A stretch of 64,000 nucleotides of DNA from Tubulanus polymorphus (taxonomy: Eukaryota > Nemertea > Palaeonemertea > Tubulaniformes > Tubulanidae): positions 6,833,600 through 6,897,599 of the forward strand of contig NC_134036.1 in the NCBI RefSeq assembly GCF_964204645.1. Direction: 5' to 3'. The position numbers and the translations under genes are program-made. Shown here in pieces: positions 1 through 13,500 of this stretch. The notes below the pieces were generated by a model. That model made no database searches. It worked only from the letters and a program-made list of their open reading frames with translations, and was not told the origin of the DNA. Position 1 is the first letter of the stretch. Every line of letters begins with the position of its first letter.

Positions 1-3000
1 GTTACGACCCGGTACAGTGAGGGAGGGAGGGAGGCAGTAGGTCGGTCGTCCGTCCGTTCGTCAGTGTGCCGGCGGTGGTTGTTCGAAAAACGACTAAGTG
101 CTGACCGGGTCATGATCAGCGTTACGACCCGGTGCAGTGAGGGAGGGAGGGAGGGAGGCAGTAGGTCGGTCGTCCATCCGTTCGTCAGTGTGCCGGCGGT
201 GGTTGTTCGAAAAACGACTAAGTGCTGACCGGGCCTTGATCAGCGTTACGACCCGGTGCAGTGAGGGAGGGAGGGAGGGAGGCAGTAGGTCGGTCGTCCA
301 TCCGTTCGTCAGTGTGCCGGCGGTGGTTGTTCGAAAAACGACTAAGTGCTGACCGGGCCATGAACAGCGTTACGACCCGGCACCGGTCAGGAAGGGAGGG
401 AGGGTGGCAGTAGGTCGATCGTCCGTTCGTTCGTCAGTGTGCCGGCGGTGGTTGTTCGAAAAACGACTAAGTGCTGACCGGGCCATGAACAGCGTTACGA
501 CCCGGCACCGGTCAGGAAGGGAGGGAGGGTGGCAGTAGGTCGGTCGTCCGTTCGTTGGTCAGTGTGCCGGCGGTGGTAGTTCGAAAAACGACTAAGTGCT
601 GACCGGGCCTTGATCAGCGTTACGACCCGGTGCAGTGAGGGAGGGAGGGAGGCAGTAGGTCGGTCGTCCGTCCGTTCGTCAGTGTGCCGGCGGTGGTTGT
701 TCGAAAAACGACTAAGTGCTGACCGGGCCATGAACAGCGTTACGACCCGGCACCGGTCAGGAAGGGAGGGAGGGTGGCAGTAGGTCGGTCGTCCGTTCGT
801 TGGTCAGTGTGCCGGCGGTGGTAGTTCGAAAAACGACTAAGTGCTGACCGGGCCATGAACAGCGTTACGACCCGGCACCGGTCAGGAAGGGAGGGAGGGT
901 GGCAGTAGGTCGGTCGTCCATCCGTTCGTCAGTGTGCCGGCGGTGGTGTTTCGAAAAACGACTAAGTGCTTACCGGGCCTTGATCAGCGTTACGACCCGG
1001 TGCAGTGAGGGAGGGAGGGAGGGAGGCAGTAGGTCGGTCGTCCATCCGTTCGTCAGTGTGCCGGCGGTGGTTGTTCGAAAAACGACTAAGTGCTGACCGG
1101 GCCATGATCAGCGTTACGACCCGGTGCAGTGAGGGAGGGAGGGAGGCACTAGGACAGTCGTCCGCCCGTTAGTCAGTGTGTCGGCGGTTGTTGTTCGAAA
1201 AACGACTAAGTGCTGACCGGGCCATGAACAGCGTTACGACCCGGCACCGGTCAGGGAGGGAGGCAGTAGGTCGGTCGTCCGTCCGTTCGTCATTGTGCCG
1301 GCGGTGGTAGTTCGAAAAACGACTAAGTGCTGACCGGGCCTTGATCAGCGTTACGACCCGGAGCATTGAGGGAGGGAGGGAGGCAGTAGGTCGGTCGTCC
1401 GTCCGTTTGTCAGTGTGCCGGCAGCGATGGTTGTTCGAAAAATGACTAAGGGCTGACCGGGCCTTGATCAGCGTTACGACCCGGAGCATTGAGGGAGGGA
1501 GGGAGGCAGTAGGTCGGTCGTCCATCCGTTCGTCAGTGTGCCGGCGGTGGTAGTTCGAAAAACGACTAAGTGCTGACCGGGCCATGAACAGCGTTACGAC
1601 CCGGCACCGGTCAGGAAGGGAGGGAGGGTGGCAGTAGGTCGGTCGTCCGTCCGTTCGTCAGTGTGCCGGCGGTGGTAGTTCGAAAAACGACTAAGTGCTG
1701 ACCGGGCCATGAACAGCGTTACGACCCGGCACCGGTCAGAAAGGGAGGGAGGGTGGCAGTAGGTCGGTCGTCCATCCGTTCGTCAGTGTGCCGGCGGTGG
1801 TAGTTCGAAAAACGACTAAGTGCTGACCGGGCCTTGATCAGCGTTACGACCCGGTACAGTGAGGGAGGGAGGGAGGCAGTAGGTCGGTCGTCCGTCCGTT
1901 CGTCAGTGTGCCGGCGGTGGTTGTTCGAAAAACGACTAAGTGCTGACCGGGTCATGATCAGCGTTACGACCCGGTGCAGTGAGGGAGGGAGGGAGGGAGG
2001 CAGTAGGTCGGTCGTCCATCCGTTCGTCAGTGTGCCGGCGATGGTTGTTCGAAAAACGACTAAGTGCTGACCGGGCCTTGATCAGCGTTACGACCCGGTG
2101 CAGTGAGGGAGGGAGGGAGGCACTAGGACAGTCGTCCGCCCGTTAGTCAGTGTGCCGGCGGTGGTTGTTCGAAAAACGACTAGGTGCTGACCGGGCCTTG
2201 ATCAGCGTTACGACCCGGTGCAGTGAGGGAGGGAGGGAGGGAGGCAGTAGGTCGGTCGTCCATCCGTTCGTCAGTGTGCCGGCGATGGTTGTTCGAAAAA
2301 CGACTAAGTGCTGACCGGGCCTTGATCAGCGTTACGACCCGGTGCAGTGAGGGAGGGAGGGAGGCACTAGGACAGTCGTCCGCCCGTTAGTCAGTGTGCC
2401 GGCGGTGGTTGTTCGAAAAACGACTAAGTGCTGACCGGGCCTTGATCAGCGTTACGACCCGGAGCTTTGAGGGAGGGAGGGAGGCAGTAGGTCGGTCGTC
2501 CGTCCGTTTGTCAGTGTGCCGGCAGTGATGGTTGTTCGAAAAAATGACTAAGGGCTGACCGGGCCTTGATCAGCGTTACGACCCGGCGCTGGTCAGGGCG
2601 GGAGGGAGGGAGGCAGTAGGTCGGTCGTCCATCCGTTCGTCAGTGTGCCGGCGGTGGTAGTTCGAAAAACGACTAAGTGCTGACCGGGCCTAGATCAGCG
2701 TTACGACCCGGTGCAGTGAGGGAGGGAGGGAGGCAGTAGGTCGGTCGTCCGTCCGGTCGTCAGTGTGCCGGCGGTGGTTGTTCGAAAAACGACTAAGTGC
2801 TGACCGGGCCATGATCAGCGTTACGACCCGGTAGAGTGAGGGAGGGAGGGAGGAACTAGGACAGTCGTCCGCCCGTTAGTCAGTGTGTCGGCGGTTGTTG
2901 TTCGAAAAACGACTAAGTGCTGACCGGGCCATGAACAGCGTTACGACCCGGCACCGGTCAGGAAGGGAGGGAGGGTGGCAGTAGGTCGGTCGTCCGTTCG

Positions 3001-5256
3001 TTGGTCAGTGTGCCGGCGGTGGTAGTTCGAAAAACGACTAAGTGCTGACCGGGCCTTGATCAGCGTTACGACCCGGGGCAGTGAGGGAGGGAGGGAGGCA
3101 GTAGGTCGGTCGTCCGTCCATTCGTCAGTGTGCCGGCGGTGGTAGTTCGAAAAACGACTAAGTGCTGACCGGGCCATGAACAGCGTTACGACCCGGCACC
3201 GGTCAGGAAGGGAGGAAGGGTGTTAGTAGGTCGGTCGTCCATCCGTTCGTCAGTGTGCCGGCGGTGGTAGTTCGAAAAACGACTAAGTGCTGACCGGGCC
3301 TTGATCAGCGTTACGACCCGGTACAGTGAGGGAGGGAGGGAGGCAGTAGGTCGGTCGTCCGTCCGTTCGTCAGTGTGCCGGCGGTGGTTGTTCGAAAAAC
3401 GACTAAGTGCTGACCGGGTCATGATCAGCGTTACGACCCGGTGCAGTGAGGGAGGGAGGGAGGGAGGCAGTAGGTCGGTCGTCCATCCGTTCGTCAGTGT
3501 GCCGGCGGTGGTTGTTCGAAAAACGACTAAGTGCTGACCGGGCCTTGATCAGCGTTACGACCCGGTGCAGTGAGGGAGGGAGGGAGGGAGGCAGTAGGTC
3601 GGTCGTCCATCCGTTCGTCAGTGTGCCGGCGGTGGTTGTTCGAAAAACGACTAAGTGCTGACCGGGCCATGAACAGCGTTACGACCCGGCACCGGTCAGG
3701 AAGGGAGGGAGGGTGGCAGTAGGTCGATCGTCCGTTCGTTCGTCAGTGTGCCGGCGGTGGTTGTTCGAAAAACGACTAAGTGCTGACCGGGCCATGAACA
3801 GCGTTACGACCCGGCACCGGTCAGGAAGGGAGGGAGGGTGGCAGTAGGTCGGTCGTCCGTTCGTTGGTCAGTGTGCCGGCGGTGGTAGTTCGAAAAACGA
3901 CTAAGTGCTGACCGGGCCTTGATCAGCGTTACGACCCGGTGCAGTGAGGGAGGGAGGGAGGCAGTAGGTCGGTCGTCCGTCCGTTCGTCAGTGTGCCGGC
4001 GGTGGTTGTTCGAAAAACGACTAAGTGCTGACCGGGCCATGAACAGCGTTACGACCCGGCACCGGTCAGGAAGGGAGGGAGGGTGGCAGTAGGTCGGTCG
4101 TCCGTTCGTTGGTCAGTGTGCCGGCGGTGGTAGTTCGAAAAACGACTAAGTGCTGACCGGGCCATGAACAGCGTTACGACCCGGCACCGGTCAGGAAGGG
4201 AGGGAGGGTGGCAGTAGGTCGGTCGTCCATCCGTTCGTCAGTGTGCCGGCGGTGGTGTTTCGAAAAACGACTAAGTGCTTACCGGGCCTTGATCAGCGTT
4301 ACGACCCGGTGCAGTGAGGGAGGGAGGGAGGGAGGCAGTAGGTCGGTCGTCCATCCGTTCGTCAGTGTGCCGGCGGTGGTTGTTCGAAAAACGACTAAGT
4401 GCTGACCGGGCCATGATCAGCGTTACGACCCGGTGCAGTGAGGGAGGGAGGGAGGCACTAGGACAGTCGTCCGCCCGTTAGTCAGTGTGTCGGCGGTTGT
4501 TGTTCGAAAAACGACTAAGTGCTGACCGGGCCATGAACAGCGTTACGACCCGGCACCGGTCAGGGAGGGAGGCAGTAGGTCGGTCGTCCGTCCGTTCGTC
4601 ATTGTGCCGGCGGTGGTAGTTCGAAAAACGACTAAGTGCTGACCGGGCCTTGATCAGCGTTACGACCCGGAGCATTGAGGGAGGGAGGGAGGCAGTAGGT
4701 CGGTCGTCCGTCCGTTTGTCAGTGTGCCGGCAGCGATGGTTGTTCGAAAAATGACTAAGGGCTGACCGGGCCTTGATCAGCGTTACGACCCGGAGCATTG
4801 AGGGAGGGAGGGAGGCAGTAGGTCGGTCGTCCATCCGTTCGTCAGTGTGCCGGCGGTGGTAGTTCGAAAAACGACTAAGTGCTGACCGGGCCATGAACAG
4901 CGTTACGACCCGGCACCGGTCAGGAAGGGAGGGAGGGTGGCAGTAGGTCGGTCGTCCGTCCGTTCGTCAGTGTGCCGGCGGTGGTAGTTCGAAAAACGAC
5001 TAAGTGCTGACCGGGCCATGAACAGCGTTACGACCCGGCACCGGTCAGAAAGGGAGGGAGGGTGGCAGTAGGTCGGTCGTCCATCCGTTCGTCAGTGTGC
5101 CGGCGGTGGTAGTTCGAAAAACGACTAAGTGCTGACCGGGCCTTGATCAGCGTTACGACCCGGTACAGTGAGGGAGGGAGGGAGGCAGTAGGTCGGTCGT
5201 CCGTCCGTTCGTCAGTGTGCCGGCGGTGGTTGTTCGAAAAACGACTAAGTGCTGAC
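1..5256 (+). repeat. Higher-order duplication, 3309-bp offset
   Basis: Positions 1 to about 1947 recur at 3310 to about 5256 with a constant offset of 3309 bp. The same ordered series of variant monomers is present in both: a double GGGAGGGAGGGAGGGAGG monomer pair, a CACTAGGACAG monomer, the GCAGCGATGG variant and a monomer with a CATTGTGCC change. The match ends where GGTCATGATCAGC (about 1948) is replaced by GGCCTTGATCAGC (about 5257). The left copy may extend beyond the window. Confidence 0.85.
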
Positions 5257-7847
5257 CGGGCCTTGATCAGCGTTACGACCCGGGGCAGTGAGGGAGGGAG
5301 GGAGGCAGTAGGTCGGTCGTCCGTCCGTTCGTCAGTGTGCCGGCGGTGGTAGTTCGAAAAACGACTAAGTGCTGACCGGGCCATGAACAGCGTTACGACC
5401 CGGCACCGGTCAGGAAGGGAGGAAGGGTGTTAGTAGGTCGGTCGTCCATCCGTTCGTCAGTGTGCCGGCGGTGGTAGTTCGAAAAACGACTAAGTGCTGA
5501 CCGGGCCTTGATCAGCGTTACGACCCGGTACAGTGAGGGAGGGAGGGAGGCAGTAGGTCGGTCGTCCGTCCGTTTGTCAGTGTGCCGGCAGTGATGGTTG
5601 TTCGAAAAAATGACTAAGGGCTGACCGGGCCTTGATCAGCGTTACGACCCGGCGCTGGTCAGGGCGGGAGGGAGGGAGGCAGTAGGTCGGTCGTCCATCC
5701 GTTCGTCAGTGTGCCGGCGGTGGTAGTTCGAAAAACGACTAAGTGCTGACCGGGCCTAGATCAGCGTTACGACCCGGTGCAGTGAGGGAGGGAGGGAGGG
5801 AGGCAGTAGGTCGGTCGTCCGTCCGGTCGTCAGTGTGCCGGCGGTGGTTGTTCGAAAAACGACTAAGTGCTGACCGGGCCTTGATCAGCGTTACGACCCG
5901 GTGCAGTGAGGGAGGGAGGGAGGCACTAGGACAGTCGTCCGCCCGTTAGTCAGTGTGCCGGCGGTGGTTGTTCGAAAAACGACTAGGTGCTGACCGGGCC
6001 TTGATCAGCGTTACGACCCGGTGCAGTGAGGGAGGGAGGGAGGCAGTAGGTCGGTCGTCCATCCGTTCGTCAGTGTGCCGGCGGTGGTAGTTCGAAAAAC
6101 GACTAGGTGCTGACCGGGCCTTGATCAGCGTTACGACCCGGTGCAGTGAGGGAGGGAGGGAGGCAGTAGGTCGGTCGTCCGTCCGTTCACCAGTGTGCCG
6201 CTGGTGGTAGTTCGAAAAACGACTAAGTGCTGACCGGGCCTTGATCAGCGTTACGACCCGGTGCAGTGAGGGAGGGAGGCAGGCAGTAGGTCGGTCGTCC
6301 GTCCGTTCGTTAGTGTGCCGGCGGTGGTTGTTCGAAAAACGACTATGTGCTGACCGGGCCTTGATCAGCGTTACGACCCGGTGCAGTTAGGGAGGGAGGG
6401 AGGGAGGCAGTAGGTCCGTCGTCCGCCCGTTAGTCAGTGTGTCGGCGGTTGTTGTTCGAAAAACGACTAAGTGCTGACCGGGCCATGAACAGCGTTACGA
6501 CCCGGCACCGGTCAGGAAGGGAGGGAGGGTGGCAGTATGACGGTCGTCCGTTCGTTCGTCAGTGTGCCGGCGGTGGTAGTTCGAAAAACGACTAAGTGCT
6601 GACCGGGCCTTGATCAGCGTTACGACCCGGTGCAGTGAGGGAGGGAGGGAGGGAGGCAGTAGGTCGGTCGTCCATCCGTTCGTCAGTGTGCCGGCGGTGG
6701 TAGTTCGAAAAACGACTAAGTGCTGACCGGGCCTTGATCAGCGTTACGACCCGGTGCAGTGAGGGAGGGAGGGAGGCAGTAGGTCGGTCGTCCGTCCGTT
6801 CGTCAGTGTGCCGGCGGTGGTTGTTCGAAAAACGACTATGTGCTGACCGGGCCTTGATCAGCGTTACGACCCGGTGCAGTTAGGGAGGGAGGGAGGGAGG
6901 AACTAGGACAGTCGTCCGCCCGTTAGTCAGTGTGTCGGCGGTTGTTGTTCGAAAAACGACTAAGTGCTGACCGGGCCATGAACAGCGTTACGACCCGGCA
7001 CCGGTCAGGAAGGGAGGGAGGGTGGCAGTAGGTTGGTCGTCCGTCCGTTCGTCAGTGTGCCGGCGGTGGTTGTTCGAAAAACGACTAAGTGCTGACCGGG
7101 CCTTGATCAGCGTTACGACCCGGAGCAGTGAGGGAGGGAGGGAGGTAGTAGGTCGGTCGTCCGTTCGTTCGTCAGTGTGCCGGCGGTGGTTGTTCGAAAA
7201 ACGACTAAGTGCTGACCGGGCCTTGATCAGCGTTACGACCCGGCACCGGTCAGGGAGGGAGGGAGGGAGGCAGTAGGTCGGTCGTCCGTCCGTTCGTCAT
7301 TGTGCCGGCGGTGATTGTTCGAAAAACGACTAAGTGCTGACCGGGCCTTAATCAGCGTTACGACCAGGCACCGGTCAGGGAGGGAGGGAGGGAGGCAGTA
7401 GGTCGGTCGTCCATCCGTTCGTCAGTGTGCCGGCGGTGGTAGTTCGAAAAACGACTAAGTGCTGACCGGGCCTAGATCAGCGTTACGACCCGTTGCAGTG
7501 AGGGAGGGAGGGAGGCAGTAGGTCGGTCGTCCGTCCGGTCGTCAGTGTGCCGGCGGTGGTTGTTCGAAAAACGACTAAGTGCTGACCGGGCCTTGATCAG
7601 CGTTACGACCCGGTGCAGTGAGGGAGGGAGGGAGGCACTAGGACAGTCGTCCGCCCGTTAGTCAGTGTGTCGGCGGTTGTTGTTCGAAAAACGACTAAGT
7701 GCTGACCGGGCCATGAACAGCGTTACGACCCGGCACCGGTCAGGAAGGGAGGGAGGGTGGCAGTAGGTCGGTCGTCCGTCCGTTCGTCAGTGTGCCGGCG
7801 GTGGTTGTTCGAAAAACGAATAAGTGCTGACCGGGCCTTAATCAGCG

Positions 7848-8819
7848 TTACGACCCGGCACCGGTCAGGGAGGGAGGGAGGGAGGCAGTAGGTCGGTCGT
7901 CCGTCCGTTCGTCAGTGTGCCGGCGGTGGTTGTTCGAAAAACGACTAAGTGCTGACCGGGCCTTGATCAGCGTTACGACCCGGAGCAGTGAGGGAGGGAG
8001 GGAGGCAGTAGGTCGGTCGTCTGTCCGTTCGCCAGTGTGCCGGCGGTGGTTGTTCGAAAAACGACTAAGTGCTGACCGGGCCTTGATCAGCGTTACGACC
8101 CGGAGCATTGAGGGAGGGAGGGAGGGAGTAGGTCGGTCGTCCGTCCGTTTGTCAGTGTGCCGGCAGTGATGGTTGTTCGAAAAACGACTAAGGGCTGACC
8201 GGGCCTTAATCAGCGTTACGACCCGGCGCTGGTCAGGGAGGGAGGGAGGGAGGCAGTAGGTCGGTCGTCCGTCCGTTCGTCATTGTGCCGGCGGTGATAG
8301 TTCGAAAAACGACTAAGTGCTGACCGGGCCTTGATCAGCGTTACGACCCGGTGCAGTGAGGGAGGGAGGGAGGGAGGAACTAGGACAGTCGTCCGCCCGT
8401 TAGTCAGTGTGTCGGCGGTTGTTGTTCGAAAAACGACTAAGTGCTGACCGGGCCATGAACAGCGTTACGACCCGGCACCGGTCAGGAAGGGAGGGAGGGT
8501 GGCAGTAGGTCGGTCGTCCGTTCGTTGGTCAGTGTGCCGGCGGTGGTAGTTCGAAAAACGACTAAGTGCTGACCGGGCCTTGATCAGCGTTACGACCCGG
8601 AGCATTGAGGGAGGGAGGGAGGCAGTAGGTCGGTCGTCCGTCCGTTTGTCAGTGTGCCGGCAGTGATGGTTGTTCGAAAAAATGACTAAGGGCTGACCGG
8701 GCCTTGATCAGCGTTACGACCCGGCGCTGGTCAGGGCGGGAGGGAGGGAGGCAGTAGGTCGGTCGTCCATCCGTTCGTCAGTGTGCCGGCGGTGGTAGTT
8801 CGAAAAACGACTAAGTGCT
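7848..8819 (+). repeat. Block duplicated at 13375-14346
   Basis: About 970 bp (eight monomers) recurs at 13375-14346 with an offset of 5527 bp, including rare marks such as GTCGTCTGTCCGTTCGCC and GGGAGGGAGTAGGTCGG that lacks the usual CAG. The left edge lies at the GGCACCGGTCAGGG head; the right edge lies where CCTAGATCAGTG (8827) differs from CCTTGATCAGCG in the second copy. Confidence 0.8.
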
Positions 8820-9469
8820 GACCGGGCCTAGATCAGTGTTACGACCCGGTGCAGTGAGGGAGGGAGGGAGGCAGTAGGTCGGTCGTCCGTCCGGTCGTCA
8901 ATGTGCTGGCGGTGGTTGTTCGAAAAACGACTAAGTGCTGACCGGGCCTTGATCAGCGTTACGACCCGGTGCAGTGAGGGAGGGAGGGAGGAACTAGGAC
9001 AGTCGTCCGCCCGTTAGTCAGTGTGTCGGCGGTTGTTGTTCGAAAAACGACTAAGTGCTGACCGGGCCATGAACAGCGTTACGACCCGGCACCGGTCAGG
9101 AAGGGAGGGAGGGTGGCAGTAGGTCGGTCGTCCGTTCGTTGGTCAGTGTGCCGGCGGTGGTAGTTCGAAAAACGACTAAGTGCTGACCGGGCCTTGATCA
9201 GCGTTACGACCCGGTGCAGTGAGGGAGGGAGGGAGGCAGTAGGTCGGTCGTCCGTCCGTTCGTCAGTGTGCCGGCGGTGGTAGTTCGAAAAACGACTAAG
9301 TGCTGACCGGGCCATGAACAGCGTTACGACCCGGCACCGGTCAGGAAGGGAGGGAGGGTGGCAGTAGGTCGGTCGTCCATCCGTTCGTCAGTGTGCCGGC
9401 GGTGGTAGTTCGAAAAACGACTACGTGCTGACCGGGCCTTGATCAGCGTTACGACCCGGTACAGTGAGG

Positions 9470-10190
9470 GAGGGAGGGAGGCAGTAGGTCGGTCGTCCGT
9501 CCGTTCGTCAGTTTGCCGGCGGTGGTTGTTCGAAAAACGACTAAGTGCTGACCGGGTCATGATCAGCGTTACGACCCGGTGCAGTGAGGGAGGGAGGGAG
9601 GGAGGCAGTAGGTCGGTCGTCCATCCGTTCGTCAGTGTGCCGGCGATGGTTGTTCGAAAAACGACTAATTGCTGACCGGGCCTTGATCAGCGTTACGACC
9701 CGGTGCAGTGAGGGAGGGAGGGAGGCACTAGGACAGTCGTCCGCCCGTTAGTCAGTGTGCCGGCGGTGGTTGTTCGAAAAACGACTAAGTGCTGATCGGG
9801 CCTTGATCAGCGTTACGACCCGGCACCGGTCAGGGAGGGAGGGAGGGAGGCAGTAGGTCGGTCGTCCGTCCGTTCGTCACTGTGCCGGCGGTGGTAGTTC
9901 GAAAAACGACTAAGTGCTGACCGGGCCTAGATCAGCGTTACGACCCGGTGCAGTGAGGGAGGGAGGGAGGCAGTAGGTCGGTCGTCCGTCCGGTCGTCAG
10001 TGTGCCGGCGGTGGTTGTTCGAAAAACGACTAAGTGCTGACCGGGCCATGATCAGCGTTACGACCCGGTGCAGTGAGGGTGGGAGGGAGGAACTAGGACA
10101 GTCGTCCGCCCGTTAGTCAGTGTGTCGGCGGTTGTTGTTCGAAAAACGACTAAGTGCTGACCGGGCCATGAACAGCGTTACGACCCGGTG
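9470..10190 (+). repeat. Block duplicated at 14391-15111
   Basis: About 720 bp recurs with an offset of 4921 bp. Shared diagnostic changes are GTCAGTTTGCCGG, CGACTAATTGCTG, CGTCACTGTGCC and GAGGGTGGGAGGGAGGAAC. The second copy sits in front of the GGTGCAGTGAGG-type double monomer. Confidence 0.75.
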
Positions 10191-10558
10191 CAGTGAGGGA
10201 GGGAGGGAGGGAGGCAGTAGGTCGGTCGTCCGTCCGTTCGTCACTGTGCCGGCGGTGGTAGTTCGAAAAACGACTAAGTGCTGACCGGGCCTAGATCAGC
10301 GTTACGACCCGGTGCAGTGAGGGAGGGAGGGAGGCAGTAGGTCGGTCGTCCGTCCGGTCGTCAGTGTGCCGGCGGTGGTTGTTCGAAAAACGACTAAGTG
10401 CTGACCGGGCCATGATCAGCGTTACGACCCGGTGCAGTGAGGGTGGGAGGGAGGAACTAGGACAGTCGTCCGCCCGTTAGTCAGTGTGTCGGCGGTTGTT
10501 GTTCGAAAAACGACTAAGTGCTGACCGGGCCATGAACAGCGTTACGACCCGGTGCAGT
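9835..10558 (+). repeat. Tandem duplication of a three-monomer block, 364 bp
   Basis: Three successive monomers, marked by CGTCACTGTGCC, then CCTAGATCAGCG with CGTCCGGTCG, then GAGGGTGGGAGGGAGGAAC, are followed immediately by another copy 364 bp downstream. The rare GAGGGTGGG marker is near 10077 and 10441. This is a clear case of block amplification by unequal exchange or slippage. Confidence 0.85.
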
Positions 10559-13500
10559 GAGGGAGGGAGGGAGGGAGGCAGTAGGTCGGTCGTCCATCCG
10601 TTCGTCAGTGTGCCGGCGATGGTTGTTCGAAAAACGACTAAGTGCTGACCGGGCCTTGATCAGCGTTACGACCCGGTGCAGTGAGGGAGGGAGGGAGGCA
10701 CTAGGACAGTCGTCCGCCCGTTAGTCAGTGTGCCGGCGGTGGTTGTTCGAAAAACGACTAGGTGCTGACCGGGCCTTGATCAGCGATACGACCCGGTGCA
10801 GTGAGGGAGGGAGGGAGGGAGGCAGTAGGTCGGTCGTCCATCCGTTCGTCAGTGTGCCGGCGATGGTTGTTCGAAAAACGACTAAGTGCTGACCGGGCCT
10901 TGATCAGCGTTACGACCCGGTGCAGTGAGGGAGGGAGGGAGGCACTAGGACAGTCGTCCGCCCGTTAGTCAGTGTGCCGGCGGTGGTTGTTCGAAAAACG
11001 ACTAAGTGCTGACCGGGCCTTGATCAGCGTTACGACCCGGCACCGGTCAGGGAGGGAGGGAGGGAGGCAGTAGGTCGGTCGTCCGTCCGTTCGTCACTGT
11101 GCCGGCGGTGGTAGTTCGAAAAACGACTAAGTGCTGACCGGGCCTTGATCAGCGTTACGACCCGGAGCATTGAGGGAGGGAGGGAGGCAGTAGGTCGGTC
11201 GTCCGTCCGTTTGTCAGTGTGCCGGCAGTGATGGTTGTTCGAAAAAATGACTTAGTGCTGACCGGGCCTTGATCAGCGTTACGACCCGGCACCGGTCAGG
11301 GAGGGAGGGAGGGAGGCAGTAGGTCGGTCGTCCGTCCGTTCGTCACTGTGCCGGCGGTGGTAGTTCGAAAAACGACTAAGTGCTGACCGGGCCTTGATCA
11401 GCGTTACGACCCGGAGCTTTGAGGGAGGGAGGGAGGCAGTAGGTCGGTCGTCCGTCCGTTTGTCAGTGTGCCGGCAGTGATGGTTGTTCGAAAAAATGAC
11501 TAAGGGCTGACCGGGCCTTGATCAGCGTTACGACCCGGCGCTGGTCAGGGCGGGAGGGAGGGAGGCAGTAGGTCGGTCGTCCATCCGTTCGTCAGTGTGC
11601 CGGCGGTGATAGTTCGAAAAACGACTAAGTGCTGACCGGGCCTAGATCAGCGTTACGACCCGGTGCAGTGAGGGAGGGAGGGAGGCAGTAGGTCGGTCGT
11701 ACGTCCGGTCGTCAGTGTGCCGGCGGTGGTTGTTCGAAAAACGACTAAGTGCTGACCGGGCCATGATCAGCGTTACGACCCGGTGCAGTGAGGGAGGGAG
11801 GGAGGAACTAGGACAGTCGTCCGCCCGTTAGTCAGTGTGTCGGCGGTTGTTGTTCGAAAAACGACTAAGTGCTGACCGGGCCATGAACAGCGTTACGACC
11901 CGGCACCGGTCAGGAAGAGAGGAAGGGTGTTAGTAGGTCGGTCGTCCATCCGTTCGTCAGTGTGCCGGCGGTGGTAGTTCGAAAAACGACTAAGTGCTGA
12001 CCGGGCCTTGATCAGCGTTACGACCCGGTACAGTGAGGGAGGGAGGGAGGCAGTAGGTCGGTCGTCCGTCCGTTCGTCAGTGTGCCGGCGGTGGTTGTTC
12101 GAAAAACGACTAAGTGCTGACCGGGTCATGATCAGCGTTACGACCCGGTGCAGTGAGGGAGGGAGGGAGGGAGGCAGTAGGTCGGTCGTCCATCCGTTCG
12201 TCAGTGTGCCGGCGGTGGTTGTTCGAAAAACGACTAAGTGCTGACCGGGCCTTGATCAGCGTTACGACCCGGTGCAGTGAGGGAGGGAGGGAGGGAGGCA
12301 GTAGGTCGGTCGTCCATCCGTTCGTCAGTGTGCCGGCGGTGGTTGTTCGAAAAACGACTAAGTGCTGACCGGGCCATGAACAGCGTTACGACCCGGCACC
12401 GGTCAGGAAGGGAGGGAGGGTGGCAGTAGGTCGGTCGTCCGTTCGTTCGTCAGTGTGCCGGCGGTGGTTGTTCGAAAAACGACTAAGTGCTGACCGGGCC
12501 ATGAACAGCGTTACGACCCGGCACCGGTCAGGAAGGGAGGGAGGGTGGCAGTAGGTCGGTCGTCCGTTCGTTGGTCAGTGTGCCGGCGGTGGTAGTTCGA
12601 AAAACGACTAAGTGCTGACCGGGCCATGAACAGCGTTACGACCCGGCACCGGTCAGGAAGGGAGGGAGGGTGGCAGTAGGTCGGTCGTCCATCCGTTCGT
12701 CAGTGTGCCGGCGGTGGTAGTTCGAAAAACGACTAAGTGCTGACCGGGCCTTTATCAGCGTTACGACCCGGTACAGTGAGGGAGGGAGGGAGGCAGTAGG
12801 TCGGTCGTCCGTCCGTTCGTCAGTGTGCCGGCGGTGGTTGTTCGAAAAACGACTAAGTGCTGACCGGGTCATGATCAGCGTTACGACCCGGTGCAGTGAG
12901 GGAGGGAGGGAGGGAGGCAGTAGGTCGGTCGTCCATCCGTTCGTCAGTGTGCCGGCGATGGTTGTTCGAAAAACGACTAAGTGCTGACCGGGCCTTGATC
13001 AGCGTTACGACCCGGTGCAGTGAGGGAGGGAGGGAGGCACTAGGACAGTCGTCCGCCCGTTAGTCAGTGTGCCGGCGGTGGTTGTTCGAAAAACGACTAA
13101 GTGCTGACCGGGCCTTGATCAGCGTTACGACCCGGCACCGGTCAGGGAGGGAGGGAGGGAGGCAGTAGGTCGGTCGTCCGTCCGTTCGTCACTGTGCCGG
13201 CGGTGGTAGTTCGAAAAACGACTAAGTGCTGACCGGGCCTTGATCAGCGTTACGACCCGGCGCTGGTCAGGGCGGGAGGGAGGGAGGCAGTAGGTCGGTC
13301 GTCCATCCGTTCGTCAGTGTGCCGGCGGTGGTAGTTCGAAAAACGACTAAGTGCTGACCGGGTCATGATCAGCGTTACGACCCGGCACCGGTCAGGGAGG
13401 GAGGGAGGGAGGCAGTAGGTCGGTCGTCCGTCCGTTCGTCAGTGTGCCGGCGGTGGTTGTTCGAAAAACGACTAAGTGCTGACCGGGCCTTGATCAGCGT

